From contig CAVPEB010000051.1 of assembly GCA_963702765.1 (NCBI GenBank), positions 1 to 64,000 on the forward strand: a stretch of 64,000 bases of DNA, read 5' to 3'. The position numbers and the translations under genes are program-made. Under the pieces are notes generated by a model that was given only the letters and a program-made list of their open reading frames with translations, did not search any database and had not been told where the DNA came from. The first letter of the stretch is position 1. Each line of letters starts with the position of its first letter. Shown in pieces: positions 18,002-27,014 of this stretch. The stretch comes from DATMNR01 sp963702765. GTDB lineage: Bacteria; Chloroflexota; Ktedonobacteria; Ktedonobacterales; Ktedonobacteraceae.

Positions 18002-20044
18002 TTACAATTTCCACACTGTTGCATCGCTAAATACTACTTCGGTCAAGTATGGACCAAACGTTTTAGCGAGGACACCTATCTTACCTGTACTATAGTTGTT
18101 GTCCAACACCTCAGCAATGGGTTGGGATTGATCATTCACATATAGATCAATTTTATTTCCTTTCGCCACTACAGCGATGGTGTATTGTTGATTAGCACCA
18201 TCAGCGATCAGTTTGGAAAATCCTTCCGTCACTAGCGGATTGAGCGTAAAGTCTGGCTGACCCGAGGGAGGATCTTGTGTATAGCGAATGAGTCCATAAT
18301 TGCATACTTTAGTGCTATCAGTATGGCATTTGTAATTGCTATTTTGGCAAATGAAAAAGTAGTAGAACTTCTCACCCTGACCACGGAAGGTAACACCTCC
18401 GCAATCTCCTGTGACAAACGTCATTTTTACCTGGTAGGCAAAGTTATCGAAGATAAAAGAGTTTGAGGATGTAGAAGGTGCTTCAGGAACGCAAGTATGA
18501 AACGTTACCCCGGTATTTCCATAAACTCTCACATGTAGGGCGTTATCTATATATTGGCAGCTACCAAAGAGCGGTGAAGGGGTTGTTGTAGGAGTGGGTG
18601 TTGAAGCCCAATTATTTCCCTCTTTGTCATCTTTCAAAGAGTCAGAGAAGACCATTTTCCCAGTGCCATAAAGTTTGGAGAGATATCCGGGTAGCGATTT
18701 AGGCGTAGAAGTTGCGGTTAACGTGGGAGTATTCGTTTGCATTATACTTAGTGCAAACGAACTCGTTACATAACAGATACCTAAACATGCTGCCAGGGCA
18801 ATAAGCGCAAAACTAATTTTTAGAATAGGTGTGTTTTTGATCCGGCGCTTATTAAGAGGAACAGGAAGGAGAGTTGGCTTGATACTTTTAGGTGCAACGG
18901 AATTGAAAGCAGGGACAGTAGGTTGAAATGTTGGGATTGTTGGAGGTGCTGCTTCCATTGCAACAACAGGGGCTATATTAATGGTAACAATGAGCGCCCC
19001 TACAGGATTGTTATAGGTTGTCGATCTGCCAAATCCTTCCAAACGAATGACCTGGCCATGATTCACGCCTGGAGGGATTGGCACAATAACCTGCCTTCCG
19101 TTGTGTATAACAAGTACTCGATTTGTTCCTGTACGGGCTTCAAGAGGGCTAATAGTCAAGGTTTGTTGCACATTGCCACTATTTAGCAATGCCTGTTGGA
19201 AAGCATGAGCGAAAGCCAGCACTGAATTATATCGTCTTGCAGGGTTTTTCTGTAGTGCGCGAAGAAATACCGCATCAAGTTCCTGGGGTAGAGTAGGGTT
19301 GATGATACTGGGTGGAGTTGGATCGACATTTACATGTTGGTTCCACATCTGCTGATAGTTCTGGCCTACAAATGGCGGGCTTCCAGTAAGAAATTCATAC
19401 GCCATTACTGCGAGCGCATATTGGTCGGTTGCGGGGACAGGCCGCCCATCCCACTGTTCTGGCGCCATATACATAGGCGTGCCACGAATAACCTGGCTTT
19501 CGCTGGTCATCATTACTCTAGCAACACCAAAATCAGCCAATTGTAGATGTAACTCGCCTGGATGATTCGCTTCTCCTTGAACGAGGAAATTAGAGGGTTT
19601 CACATCCTGATGAATAATCTGCCTGTCATGAGCATGTTGTAGAGCGAGAGCAGCCTGCTCTACGATACGCTCAACAGCAGCAAGTGGTAGAAGGTGATTC
19701 CCAAAATGCGAACTCTTCCAGTCTGCCAATGATCCTGCTTGACGATATGGCATAACCATATACATCAGCGAGATGCCATTGACGATTTGTTCGCCCGAAT
19801 CATACAAAGGAAGTATATTCGAGTGATCAAGCTGTGCAATAGCCTGGGCCTCGCGTAAGAAGAGACGAGCAGAATCTTTCGCAGCGTCGATCTCAGCATA
19901 CTGAAGCGCATCAGTATGAATAACTTTTATTGCCACCAGCCGCTTAAGGAGAGTATCTTTCGCAAGATATACTTCACCCATGCCTCCACTTCTGAGAAGG
20001 TGCATTAGCGTGTAGTGGCTGAGTTGTTGTCCTTCTGCTAACAT
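18002..20044 (-). CDS. membrane Ser/Thr protein kinase with extracytoplasmic sensor domain
   Basis: 680 residues. Kinase domain (about 1-280): glycine loop RSGGMGEVYLAKD, ATP Lys in VAIKVI, catalytic HQDVKPSNFL (HQD rather than HRD, so a non-RD kinase), DFGVARV, and TPMYMAPEQWDG. A linker about residues 300-345 (VPIPPGVNHGQVIRLEGFG...PVGALIVTI) looks like the DnaJ C-terminal peptide-binding subdomain. One membrane segment follows (about 405-430), then a Thr-rich stretch and an outside domain of about 200 residues resembling laminin-G/jelly-roll folds. Monocistronic, flanked on both sides by long hairpins. Ligand unknown. Confidence 0.92.
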   Translation of the reverse strand: MLAEGQQLSHYTLMHLLRSGGMGEVYLAKDTLLKRLVAIKVIHTDALQYAEIDAAKDSARLFLREAQAIAQLDHSNILPLYDSGEQIVNGISLMYMVMPYRQAGSLADWKSSHFGNHLLPLAAVERIVEQAALALQHAHDRQIIHQDVKPSNFLVQGEANHPGELHLQLADFGVARVMMTSESQVIRGTPMYMAPEQWDGRPVPATDQYALAVMAYEFLTGSPPFVGQNYQQMWNQHVNVDPTPPSIINPTLPQELDAVFLRALQKNPARRYNSVLAFAHAFQQALLNSGNVQQTLTISPLEARTGTNRVLVIHNGRQVIVPIPPGVNHGQVIRLEGFGRSTTYNNPVGALIVTINIAPVVAMEAAPPTIPTFQPTVPAFNSVAPKSIKPTLLPVPLNKRRIKNTPILKISFALIALAACLGICYVTSSFALSIMQTNTPTLTATSTPKSLPGYLSKLYGTGKMVFSDSLKDDKEGNNWASTPTPTTTPSPLFGSCQYIDNALHVRVYGNTGVTFHTCVPEAPSTSSNSFIFDNFAYQVKMTFVTGDCGGVTFRGQGEKFYYFFICQNSNYKCHTDSTKVCNYGLIRYTQDPPSGQPDFTLNPLVTEGFSKLIADGANQQYTIAVVAKGNKIDLYVNDQSQPIAEVLDNNYSTGKIGVLAKTFGPYLTEVVFSDATVWKL

Positions 20045-20569
20045 AGTCTCTCCCCTGACCCAGAAGAAAACATACTTTTCAGCGAACTATCAATGATGAA
20101 GCGATTGATTGTTACTATAACAATAGACGTAAGAGATACTGGTTACTAAAATTCTTCCTTATTGTTTCTTCTCTAAGGCTTGTCATATTTTGATGCGTTC
20201 TTGTTTTGTGCGCGCCTGCGGCACGCTTAAAGTGAGAGCAGGAAAGGTTTATGCGCGACTGGAGTCGCGCATAAACCTTTCTTATAGGTGGATCTTACAC
20301 ACTTCAGATGAAGGATGAACTCATATTTCTGACCTTGTGAGAACTTGATCAGGAGGAGAACACAAAAGAGTGATTTGGTCTATCGATGCAATACTAGCCA
20401 AAAGTGAGCATATCCTATCAAATTGAAACATATTAGATCTGAGATCCTCTTCTTTCTGCTATAATTAATCCAAATGATCTACTCGCGTGGTGAAAGAATG
20501 CTCGTAGCATGCTGAATGGCTTTGATTGTGCAAAGCGCATTCCATCGTTGGGAAGGATGAATTTCAAAG
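20045..20569. other. intergenic region upstream of the kinase and globin genes
   Basis: 525 bases between divergent genes, so it must hold both promoters. It contains the hairpin listed at 20242-20281. I see no further ORF, tRNA or riboswitch. A TATAAT-like run (GCTATAATTAA, about 20459-20469) may serve the plus strand, without a strong -35. Confidence 0.5.
20242..20281. repeat. 19-bp hairpin upstream of the kinase gene
   Basis: GAAAGGTTTATGCGCGACT, two-base loop GG, exact complement. The GCGCGAC/GTCGCGC centre and A/T-rich outer arms resemble the build of the 60-bp palindrome at the other end of the kinase gene. No T-run follows on either strand. Confidence 0.85.
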
Positions 20570-21796
20570 ATGGATCCTGAGTCAGTTTTTCCTTCTTCTA
20601 GAAGCGCTTCGCAGGGGGTCGACCTGTATCATGCAATTGGTGGGATGGACACCTGTCGAAAACTCTCTGCCTCCTTCTATGCCCATGTTGAACACGATCC
20701 AGTTCTGCGTCCTATGTATCCACCAACACTCAAAGGGTGTCCTATCGAAACACTTGCTGCCTTCCTCATACAGTTCTTCGGCGGACCAGACGAGTATGCG
20801 CAACGTCGTTGGTCGTTGAGCCTGCGAGAAGCGCATCTCCGTTTTGCCATCGGACAGAAGGAGAGAGAAGCCTGGCTCACCAATATGTTTCAGGCGGTAG
20901 ATGAGGTGAACATCAAAGAGCCGATGCGAAGCGCCTTACGCTGGTTTTTTGCCGAATCGTCAGCCTTGTTGATTAACCAGCAACCAGAGGTAGCAAACGA
21001 GTCTCCTTCACTCCTAGAAAGTCCCACCGGGCACCAGAACGAGTCGGAGACCTTTCGCGTTCACCAGGACATCGCCCGTCGGTGGCAAGCACAACTGATG
21101 CTAGAGGAGATGATAGCCGCAGTCCGCCAGAGAAACGCAGATGCTGTTCTAGCAATGCTAGAAAGTCCTACTATTCAGGCATCCTTTAGCAGAGATCGCG
21201 CAGCATTCCTGAGTTTTCTTGTGATCCTGAGCAGTAGTAGTCAGCAGGCTCTGCTGGACTATGTGTGCCAGACGCTTGTCAGCGACCCTCTCCTGGTGAA
21301 GGAACGCTACACCTATAACCGCACACTCTTACACGAGGTGGCAGGCCAGGGGAGTCTGCTTATTGTGGAATTCCTTCTGCATCTGGGGGCAGACCCCAAC
21401 GCGAGAGACCAGTGGGGGCACACCCCGCTGTATTTCGTTGGTAATACGTCTCATGTATCACATGGTGCAGGCGTCGTTCATGTCCTGGCTCAGGGTGGAG
21501 CGAATGTGAACGCTCAGGAGAGCCTCAAGCACTGCACTGCGCTCCACATGGCAGCGCGACGGGGAAACGTTCCGGTTGCCGAAGCATTGCTGGAATGCGG
21601 AGCTGATATAGAAATGCGAGATAAGCTGGAAGATACGCCCTTGCATCGTGCTGTCAAGTGTGGAAAGACGGAGATGGTTGCTTTCCTCCTCTCGCGCGGA
21701 GCCAATGTCCATGCAGAAGGGAAGAGGGGGTTGACTCCCTTGCAGATTGCACGAGGCGCTAGCATGAAACAACTCCTGCAATCCTCTAGCGAATGA
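20570..21796 (+). CDS. truncated haemoglobin (group II) fused to ankyrin repeats
   Basis: 408 residues. Residues about 15-145 are a 2/2 globin: LYHAIGGMDTCRKLSASFY, DPVLRPMYPPTLKG, FLIQFFGGPDEY, the proximal His in LREAHLRFAIG, then EREAWL with the Trp typical of group II. After a linker of about 60 residues come ankyrin repeats (about 255-405): TLLHEVAGQGSLLIVEFLLHLGADPNA, TALHMAARRGNVPVAEALLECGADI, TPLHRAVKCGKTEMVAFLLSRGANV, TPLQIARG. The globin half suggests oxygen or NO chemistry and the ankyrin half a protein partner; joining them is inference. ATG 20570 has only a distant AAGGA. Confidence 0.9.
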   Translation: MDPESVFPSSRSASQGVDLYHAIGGMDTCRKLSASFYAHVEHDPVLRPMYPPTLKGCPIETLAAFLIQFFGGPDEYAQRRWSLSLREAHLRFAIGQKEREAWLTNMFQAVDEVNIKEPMRSALRWFFAESSALLINQQPEVANESPSLLESPTGHQNESETFRVHQDIARRWQAQLMLEEMIAAVRQRNADAVLAMLESPTIQASFSRDRAAFLSFLVILSSSSQQALLDYVCQTLVSDPLLVKERYTYNRTLLHEVAGQGSLLIVEFLLHLGADPNARDQWGHTPLYFVGNTSHVSHGAGVVHVLAQGGANVNAQESLKHCTALHMAARRGNVPVAEALLECGADIEMRDKLEDTPLHRAVKCGKTEMVAFLLSRGANVHAEGKRGLTPLQIARGASMKQLLQSSSE

Positions 21797-21940
21797 GAAG
21801 CGGCAAGTCAAGAGAGACGCTCAAGATGATAGCCCTTAGAAAGCATGGAGAACGCGCTGCCCTCCACATAGGGCATCAGAGGGATATCTGACGATCTCAA
21901 ATAGCCAAGAAATAAAGTACAGAAGGGGACAAATGTAGCT

Positions 21941-22933
21941 ATGCGAGAGCCGCCAAATATTTCAGAGGGAGGTTTGCAAGCCTGTTTGCAGGATCAGTAT
22001 AACCTTTCTATTGTGAGGCTCGAATTTCTTCCAAGGGGTCTGGATTTCAAGGCTGGAGTATATCGAGCGGTGAGCGAGCAAGGAGTTCCCTATTTACTCA
22101 AAGTCACATCAAGACCGCTCTACGAACCAGGTTTTCGTGTTCCTCGCTACCTCAGGGATCAAGGGATCACATCGGTCGTAGCTCCCATTCCTTCTAAAAG
22201 TAATACATTGTGGACGAAACTCGAGGATTGGACCTTGATTATCTATCCCTTTATCGACGGTGATACCAGTTGGACAGGGATGACGAATGAGCAATGGAAG
22301 GTGGTAGGAAACATCTTCAAGAGGATTCACAACATTCGGCTGAAGCCTGAAGGCTTCTCTTCATTGAGAAAAGAAACCTTTGATCCGACTGAATATATAC
22401 AGTGGATCCGTGACTTTGAGTCACAGCACTTACCTGTAAGGCAAGGCAAAAATGAAACTGAGATAGCACTTCTTGACTCCTGGGCAAAGAATCAGTCAAC
22501 AATTAACACAGCTGTGAACTTCCTAGAAAAGTTGGCAGCGGTACTCCAATTACAAAGCTTCCAACATGTGATCTGTCACGCGGATCTACATCCAGCTAAT
22601 CTGATCCGCGATGATACAAACGTATTTGTAATTGATTGGGATGAAGTAATGTTAGCGCCAAAAGAGCGCGATTTCATCTTTATAAGGGAACCACAAGCAG
22701 ATGCGTTTTGGGAAGGATACGGAAAGCGAGAGATTAATTGGCTGCTCCTCTCCTATTATCTCTGGGAAAGGGTCGTTCAAGACGTAATCGTAAATGCTCA
22801 AGATGTGTGCTTCAGAGACGATCTGGGAGAAGAAACAAAAGCAGATATTGCAAAGTTGTTTCAGGATTACATGATGGATGATGAGAACGAGGTCGCTGCT
22901 GCTTATGAGGCCAGCGCACACCTAACTATCTGA
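21941..22933 (+). CDS. APH-family phosphotransferase
   Basis: 330 residues with the aminoglycoside-phosphotransferase fold: VPYLLKVTSR carries the ATP Lys, HVICHADLHPANLI the catalytic Asp (HxDxxxxN), and VFVIDWDEVMLAPKERD the Mg-binding Asp. The overall layout recalls the spectinomycin phosphotransferase APH(9) branch, but enzymes of this family also act on choline, sugars or homoserine. Resistance cannot be claimed from sequence alone. It follows the globin gene by 144 bases on the same strand. Confidence 0.85.
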   Translation: MREPPNISEGGLQACLQDQYNLSIVRLEFLPRGLDFKAGVYRAVSEQGVPYLLKVTSRPLYEPGFRVPRYLRDQGITSVVAPIPSKSNTLWTKLEDWTLIIYPFIDGDTSWTGMTNEQWKVVGNIFKRIHNIRLKPEGFSSLRKETFDPTEYIQWIRDFESQHLPVRQGKNETEIALLDSWAKNQSTINTAVNFLEKLAAVLQLQSFQHVICHADLHPANLIRDDTNVFVIDWDEVMLAPKERDFIFIREPQADAFWEGYGKREINWLLLSYYLWERVVQDVIVNAQDVCFRDDLGEETKADIAKLFQDYMMDDENEVAAAYEASAHLTI

Positions 22934-23001
22934 ACTTGCAGTCAAAGCCTCTGGATTCTTTCTCGGTTCTACTGCTCTGCCGATCCGCTCCTGGAACTCG
23001 G

Positions 23002-23754
23002 TCAGGAGTCCTGAGTGGCACTGATTTCTTGAAGAAGGGGTGACAAGCGAGAGCAGAGCCTGGGATTGCATTCCTCCAGTTCATTGATGAAACACCTGGT
23101 TGCTATAGCTAAAGCTCGACGCAGTTCCGACTCATCGAGCGAGCGAACAAGGGCACCTGCGAGCGGATACGTTACAACTGCGGGGAGATTATCGACACCC
23201 CGGCCATAGTCGGCGTTCTCTCCGAAACGGAGACATGCGAGGGCAAGAGTGTGATCGCGTATTGCACTGATCCAGTATTCGGCTTGCCATGGCTTGTTGC
23301 GTTCAATGCTAGACCTTGCGTGCAGGACGTGATGCCAGCTAAGCCCAATGAAGTAGGAAGCAGTCGCCTGGGAAATGTCCTGAAGCTTCTTGCTTGAGCC
23401 AAAGAGAATATGGAATTGCGGACCTCGTGCGCCAAATTGCTCACCTGGGGTCACTGCAACGTCAACCTCAAGACCACTTTGCAGTAGGAACACGCGGTAA
23501 ATGCTTGAGCCGGAACGAAGGTCGAAATAGTCTATTACGCTGAATTCACGATCGATTAATGACGTCCAGTCTTGAAGCACTGTCTCCAGCGAGATGCTGT
23601 CTTTTATTCCAAATACCAGATCAATATCGGACCACCTATCGCCGCTACCTAATGCCATGGAGCCTGTGAATGCGCCTCCTGTAACGCGATGGTCGGCCTT
23701 TGCCAGTTCCAGGATATGATGTCGCACCTGTTCTCTTTGCGCTGTAGTGAACAT
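23002..23754 (-). CDS. nucleotidyltransferase-domain protein
   Basis: 250 residues from ATG 23754, eight bases after AGGA; the open frame to 23886 has no start signal. TGSMALGSGDRWSDIDLVFGI is the GS-x10-DxD nucleotidyl-transfer site with both Asp. The C-terminal half is helical, HEPN-like in character (LSWHHVLHARSSIERNKPWQAEYWISAIRDH). Such proteins include aminoglycoside adenylyltransferases and lincosamide enzymes as well as unknowns; the substrate is not clear. Confidence 0.83.
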   Translation of the reverse strand: MFTTAQREQVRHHILELAKADHRVTGGAFTGSMALGSGDRWSDIDLVFGIKDSISLETVLQDWTSLIDREFSVIDYFDLRSGSSIYRVFLLQSGLEVDVAVTPGEQFGARGPQFHILFGSSKKLQDISQATASYFIGLSWHHVLHARSSIERNKPWQAEYWISAIRDHTLALACLRFGENADYGRGVDNLPAVVTYPLAGALVRSLDESELRRALAIATRCFINELEECNPRLCSRLSPLLQEISATQDS

Positions 23755-23848
23755 ATTGAATTCCTGTCTACTTACTGCAATGAATACTACCATATTCACA
23801 CTTATCCCGACAATGTGGTGTGTAAAGGCACCAGGACAGCGCAAGCGG

Positions 23849-23963
23849 CAATACATCTCACTTAAGAAAGTGTGCGAGTCAAGCAAGGCAAATTCGTAAG
23901 CTCACATGAACGGTTTTTATCTCTGCCATTAAGCTCTAAAAATCCCTCAAGTGAGATGTATTG
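23849..23963. repeat. short element bounded by inverted repeats
   Basis: CAATACATCTCACTTAAG (23849-23866) and CTCAAGTGAGATGTATTG (23946-23963) are inverted copies with one mismatch; weaker matching extends outward to GCGC. About 80 bases of unrelated sequence lie between. It could be a miniature transposon or a transposon-end relic. Confidence 0.5.
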
Positions 23964-24059
23964 GGCACAAGCGCCCCACCCTTCATCCACACCACACCCG
24001 TCCCTATGTCAACAACATCTTGCGCCCGATAGTTGATGGAACCACTCCCAAAATTCAGG

Positions 24060-24088
24060 TTGACAAATCTTTTATAGCAATTTATAAT
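24060..24088 (+). promoter_or_regulatory. consensus promoter of the tetR-P450 operon
   Basis: TTGACA 24060-24065, 17-base spacer, TATAAT 24083-24088: an exact sigma-70-type consensus. Transcription would start inside the palindromic operator that begins seven bases later. Confidence 0.9.
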
Positions 24089-24094
24089 TGTGAA

Positions 24095-24130
24095 TGAATG
24101 ATCATTCACTTTAAAGTGAATGATCATTCA
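24095..24130. promoter_or_regulatory. double-palindrome operator for the TetR regulator
   Basis: TGAATGATCATTCA occurs twice (24095-24108 and 24117-24130), each itself a 14-base palindrome, joined by CTTTAAAG, making a 36-base perfect palindrome. It sits at the expected transcription start, 41 bases before the tetR ATG, so binding should block the promoter. Two dimers could bind. Autorepression is inference from position. Confidence 0.87.
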
Positions 24131-24171
24131 TGAACCAAATGACTTAGATATGTCGCAGAAAAGGGATACAA

Positions 24172-24798
24172 ATGGCAGAAACACATAATCCAATTCAAGA
24201 ACTAGTAATAATAGCCAGGCGCAATCAAATTCTTGATGCCGCCACAAAGGTGTTCGCAGAAAAAGGGTTTCATCCTGCAACGATCGAGGATATTGCGAAA
24301 GAGGCAGGCATTGCAGTCGGCACCATTTATAACTACTTCGATAACAAGACGGCGCTGATGCTCGGCATTTTCGATCGTTTGAATGAATCTGACAGACGAG
24401 TTGAAGACTTCTCGAAGTCCACTGAGGTTGACTTTCGCAGTTTTATGAAAGCTTATTTGCGACATCGATTAACGTTACTTCAGACTGGTAACTTTGAGGT
24501 ATTCAGGATTGTTCTTTCGGAGATCATGGTCAATAAAGAACTGAGAGAGCTTTACCACCGGAAGATACTTGAACCTACATTTTCAATGGCAGAAACCTAC
24601 CTTCAACAAAGGGCTTCACAGAATATCATCAAGCCAATCAATGTGAATCTGGCGATGCGGGCTATATCAGGCATGGTGCTTGGACTTATCGTGGAATACA
24701 TCATTGGTGACCAGACACTAGAGAAAAAGTGGGATGAACTACCAGATTTTCTAACCGATATGATCCTGGACGGATTAGGGGCGACATATTATGATTGA
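24172..24798 (+). CDS. TetR/AcrR-family regulator
   Basis: 208 residues. N-terminal helix-turn-helix: RRNQILDAATKVFAEKGFHPATIEDIAKEAGIAVGTIYNYFDNKTAL, a textbook TetR domain. The C-terminal helical ligand domain is unassigned. It overlaps the following P450 gene by eight bases, so the two are one operon and the regulator most likely controls it through the double palindrome upstream. The ligand is probably the P450 substrate or a related toxic compound, which is inference. Confidence 0.93.
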   Translation: MAETHNPIQELVIIARRNQILDAATKVFAEKGFHPATIEDIAKEAGIAVGTIYNYFDNKTALMLGIFDRLNESDRRVEDFSKSTEVDFRSFMKAYLRHRLTLLQTGNFEVFRIVLSEIMVNKELRELYHRKILEPTFSMAETYLQQRASQNIIKPINVNLAMRAISGMVLGLIVEYIIGDQTLEKKWDELPDFLTDMILDGLGATYYD

Positions 24799-26005
24799 GA
24801 CACAAGTTGACGTGACCAGTGCAAATTTCAAGGCAAATCCGTTTCCATTTTACGCACAACTGCGAGCCGAAGCACCTGTTTTCCCGGTAACCATCAGCAT
24901 GCCTACTAAGCAACGTGCATGGCTGATCACGCGCTATAGCGATGTGCAGGATGTGTTGAAAGACGCACGTTTTGCCAAAAATCCCCGTAATGCTATGTCA
25001 CCAGAACAATTGAAAAAGAGACCCTGGATGCCACCAATGTTCAAGCCTCTTGAGCAAAATATGCTTGACCTGGACAGCCCTGACCATACAAGGCTGCGAG
25101 CGCTCGTTCACAAGGCATTTACACCCCGCTTGATCGAGCAGATGCGCGACGAGATACAGGCACTGACCGATGAGTTATTGGATGTAGTAGAGCCGAAGGG
25201 CAGAATGGATTTGATAGCCGATTTTGCGCTGCCACTGCCACTCACTATAATTGGGCGCATATTGGGAGTACCTGCCAAAGACAATGATAAGTTTCACCGC
25301 TGGACGAAGATATTAGTTTCGGCAGGGACGAACATGAATTACGCTGTGTTCATTCCCACCATCATGCGCTTTATGGGGTATTTGAAAAAACTCATAAGGG
25401 AGCGGCGCGCAAATCCCAAAGACGACCTGATCACGGCACTGGTGCAGGCCAAAGATGGCAGCGATCAACTGAGTGGAGATGAAGTTCTGGCAATGATCTT
25501 TCTTTTGTTGGTCGCAGGTCACGAAACAACCGTTAATCTGATTGGGAGCGGATCATTAGCATTGTTGGAACATCCCGACCAATTGGAAAAGCTGCGTTGT
25601 GGGCCAGAGATCATCAAGCCTGCGATTGAAGAACTGTTGCGCTTTGTATGCCCGGTTGAAATGGCGACAGAACGATATGCCCGTGAGGACATCATGATTG
25701 CGGGAACAACAATTCCACGTGGTGAACTAGTACTGGCTGTAATCGGATCGGCAAACCGCGACGCCAACTACTTTGATAATCCCGATTCCCTGGATGTTAC
25801 GCGTGAGAATAACAAGCACCTGGCATTCGGTCTGGGAGCACATTACTGTCTTGGCGCCCCACTATCCCGGCTTGAAGGGCAAATCGCGATTAGCACGCTG
25901 GTTCGGCGAATGCACAATTTGCGGCTGAGCATTGCGCCAGATTACATTCGCTGGCGCGGTGGGATTATCCTGCGCGGATTAGAAGCACTGCCTGTATCGT
26001 TCTAG
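24791..26005 (+). CDS. cytochrome P450 (CYP107/bacterial class)
   Basis: 404 residues, a soluble bacterial P450. I-helix LLVAGHETTVNLIG with the acid/Thr pair replaced by His-Glu-Thr-Thr as in many bacterial members; ExxR in EELLRFVC; heme-binding FGLGAHYCLGAPLSRLE with the Cys ligand. It needs a ferredoxin/reductase partner, none of which is in the window. Translationally coupled to the TetR gene. Substrate unknown. Confidence 0.94.
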   Translation: MIETQVDVTSANFKANPFPFYAQLRAEAPVFPVTISMPTKQRAWLITRYSDVQDVLKDARFAKNPRNAMSPEQLKKRPWMPPMFKPLEQNMLDLDSPDHTRLRALVHKAFTPRLIEQMRDEIQALTDELLDVVEPKGRMDLIADFALPLPLTIIGRILGVPAKDNDKFHRWTKILVSAGTNMNYAVFIPTIMRFMGYLKKLIRERRANPKDDLITALVQAKDGSDQLSGDEVLAMIFLLLVAGHETTVNLIGSGSLALLEHPDQLEKLRCGPEIIKPAIEELLRFVCPVEMATERYAREDIMIAGTTIPRGELVLAVIGSANRDANYFDNPDSLDVTRENNKHLAFGLGAHYCLGAPLSRLEGQIAISTLVRRMHNLRLSIAPDYIRWRGGIILRGLEALPVSF

Positions 26006-26065
26006 AAAAAGTTTTGAAACCTCAATAGAAGTCAAGGTATCGTTCGTTGCGAGGCCACCCCTCCC

Positions 26066-26155
26066 CGAGGACGGCCGCAAGGGCACGTCCCTACTATACA
26101 CGCATCAGCCTTACAGGCTGTTGAAGAGTGTATTGCTAGGCTTCAATAAGGTGGA
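26066..26155. repeat. dispersed fold-back repeat copy
   Basis: Holds the core GGCCGCAAGGGCACGTCC followed by CTACTATACACG, then a small hairpin CAGCCT-TAC-AGGCTG and the inverted end GTGTATTG. The same core recurs near 38518 and 39691, and fold-back versions near 37068. Lies between the P450 gene and the next ORF. Confidence 0.6.
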
Positions 26156-26219
26156 GCTGTGGTTGCTGAACGTGACGCCTTTGGGGGAAATGGCTTGAAA
26201 CCCCGAGAGGACCATTACA

Positions 26220-26696
26220 TTGCATAATTACCGACAGAAACGAACTACATTCAGATTGGGAACAGTACTCATTGGATTCTTTGTACTGGCAGCATTCAGC
26301 ATTATAATAGTCTATTTTGTTGATCCAAGCATTTATGCGAAAGTACTCAAACTTGAACCTGCTACGACCGATACATATCCCTTCGCTTCAACGTTTTTTC
26401 TTGTTGCCTTACTGATTTTTATCGCAATTTTGATTTTTGGCGTCGCCAAACATTGGCGCTGGCTATTCTGGCCCCTTCTTATTGCCAACAGCTTTTCAAT
26501 CCTAGAAGTTCCTGCAACAATACTTCAGCTTACAGGTGTAATTCCTGACCCTTATCCTACCTGGTATAGCCTTTATCGCATGAGTATTGCTGTTATTCAG
26601 GTAGTGATTGCGATTTGGATGGTACGTATCTATTTTCAGTATGGTGTGTGGGGAATGGGCAAGAAAAAGCAGGAGAATATATCATCCAGCATGTAA
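26220..26696 (+). CDS. four-segment membrane protein, unknown
   Basis: 158 residues from TTG 26220, nine bases after GAGAGG. Four hydrophobic segments: about 12-35, 56-80, 84-106 and 118-141, with a Lys-rich C-terminal tail. Loop residues ATTDTYPFAS and PDPYPTWYSLYRM are predicted outside. No family recognised. It stands alone between two repeats or gaps. Confidence 0.68.
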   Translation: MHNYRQKRTTFRLGTVLIGFFVLAAFSIIIVYFVDPSIYAKVLKLEPATTDTYPFASTFFLVALLIFIAILIFGVAKHWRWLFWPLLIANSFSILEVPATILQLTGVIPDPYPTWYSLYRMSIAVIQVVIAIWMVRIYFQYGVWGMGKKKQENISSSM

Positions 26697-27014
26697 AACG
26701 AACCAGAGGGATACCCGATATCAGTTCTTATATCTAGTGTGTCGAGTCTCGTTCACTCGTACCTACCTATTACGATATACGTCTTGTAAAGTCGTCTCCC
26801 CGATCATCAGTTGAACATTTACATTGAACGGCTCAGCGTCCCGAGAACCGTGATCGTTCTGTGACACCGAGGGAGCATTTGTTGACTGTATCGTGAGACC
26901 ATTGGGGTATTGTTCGATGAAAGAGGAAAGCACGCCCAGGTCAGGGGAGCACTCCCCTGCCGTTTTAGACGGAGAGGAGATATGCAAGACGTTCATACAT
27001 GAACAAAGGAGTGA
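26697..27014. other. 318-base leader of the aminotransferase gene
   Basis: No supported ORF. A hairpin CAGGGGA-GCAC-TCCCCTG at 26942-26959 is followed by CCGTTTT, so it may be a weak terminator or attenuator. I could not match it to a T-box or a known riboswitch. Confidence 0.45.

Noticed and set aside
21941..22933. Claim of a spectinomycin resistance gene
   Set aside because: The APH fold is shared with many non-resistance kinases; sequence alone does not show the substrate.
23936..24127. 63-residue ORF with WMKGGALVPNTSHLRD
   Set aside because: It crosses the tetR operator and promoter; at most a transposase tail relic, too uncertain to list.
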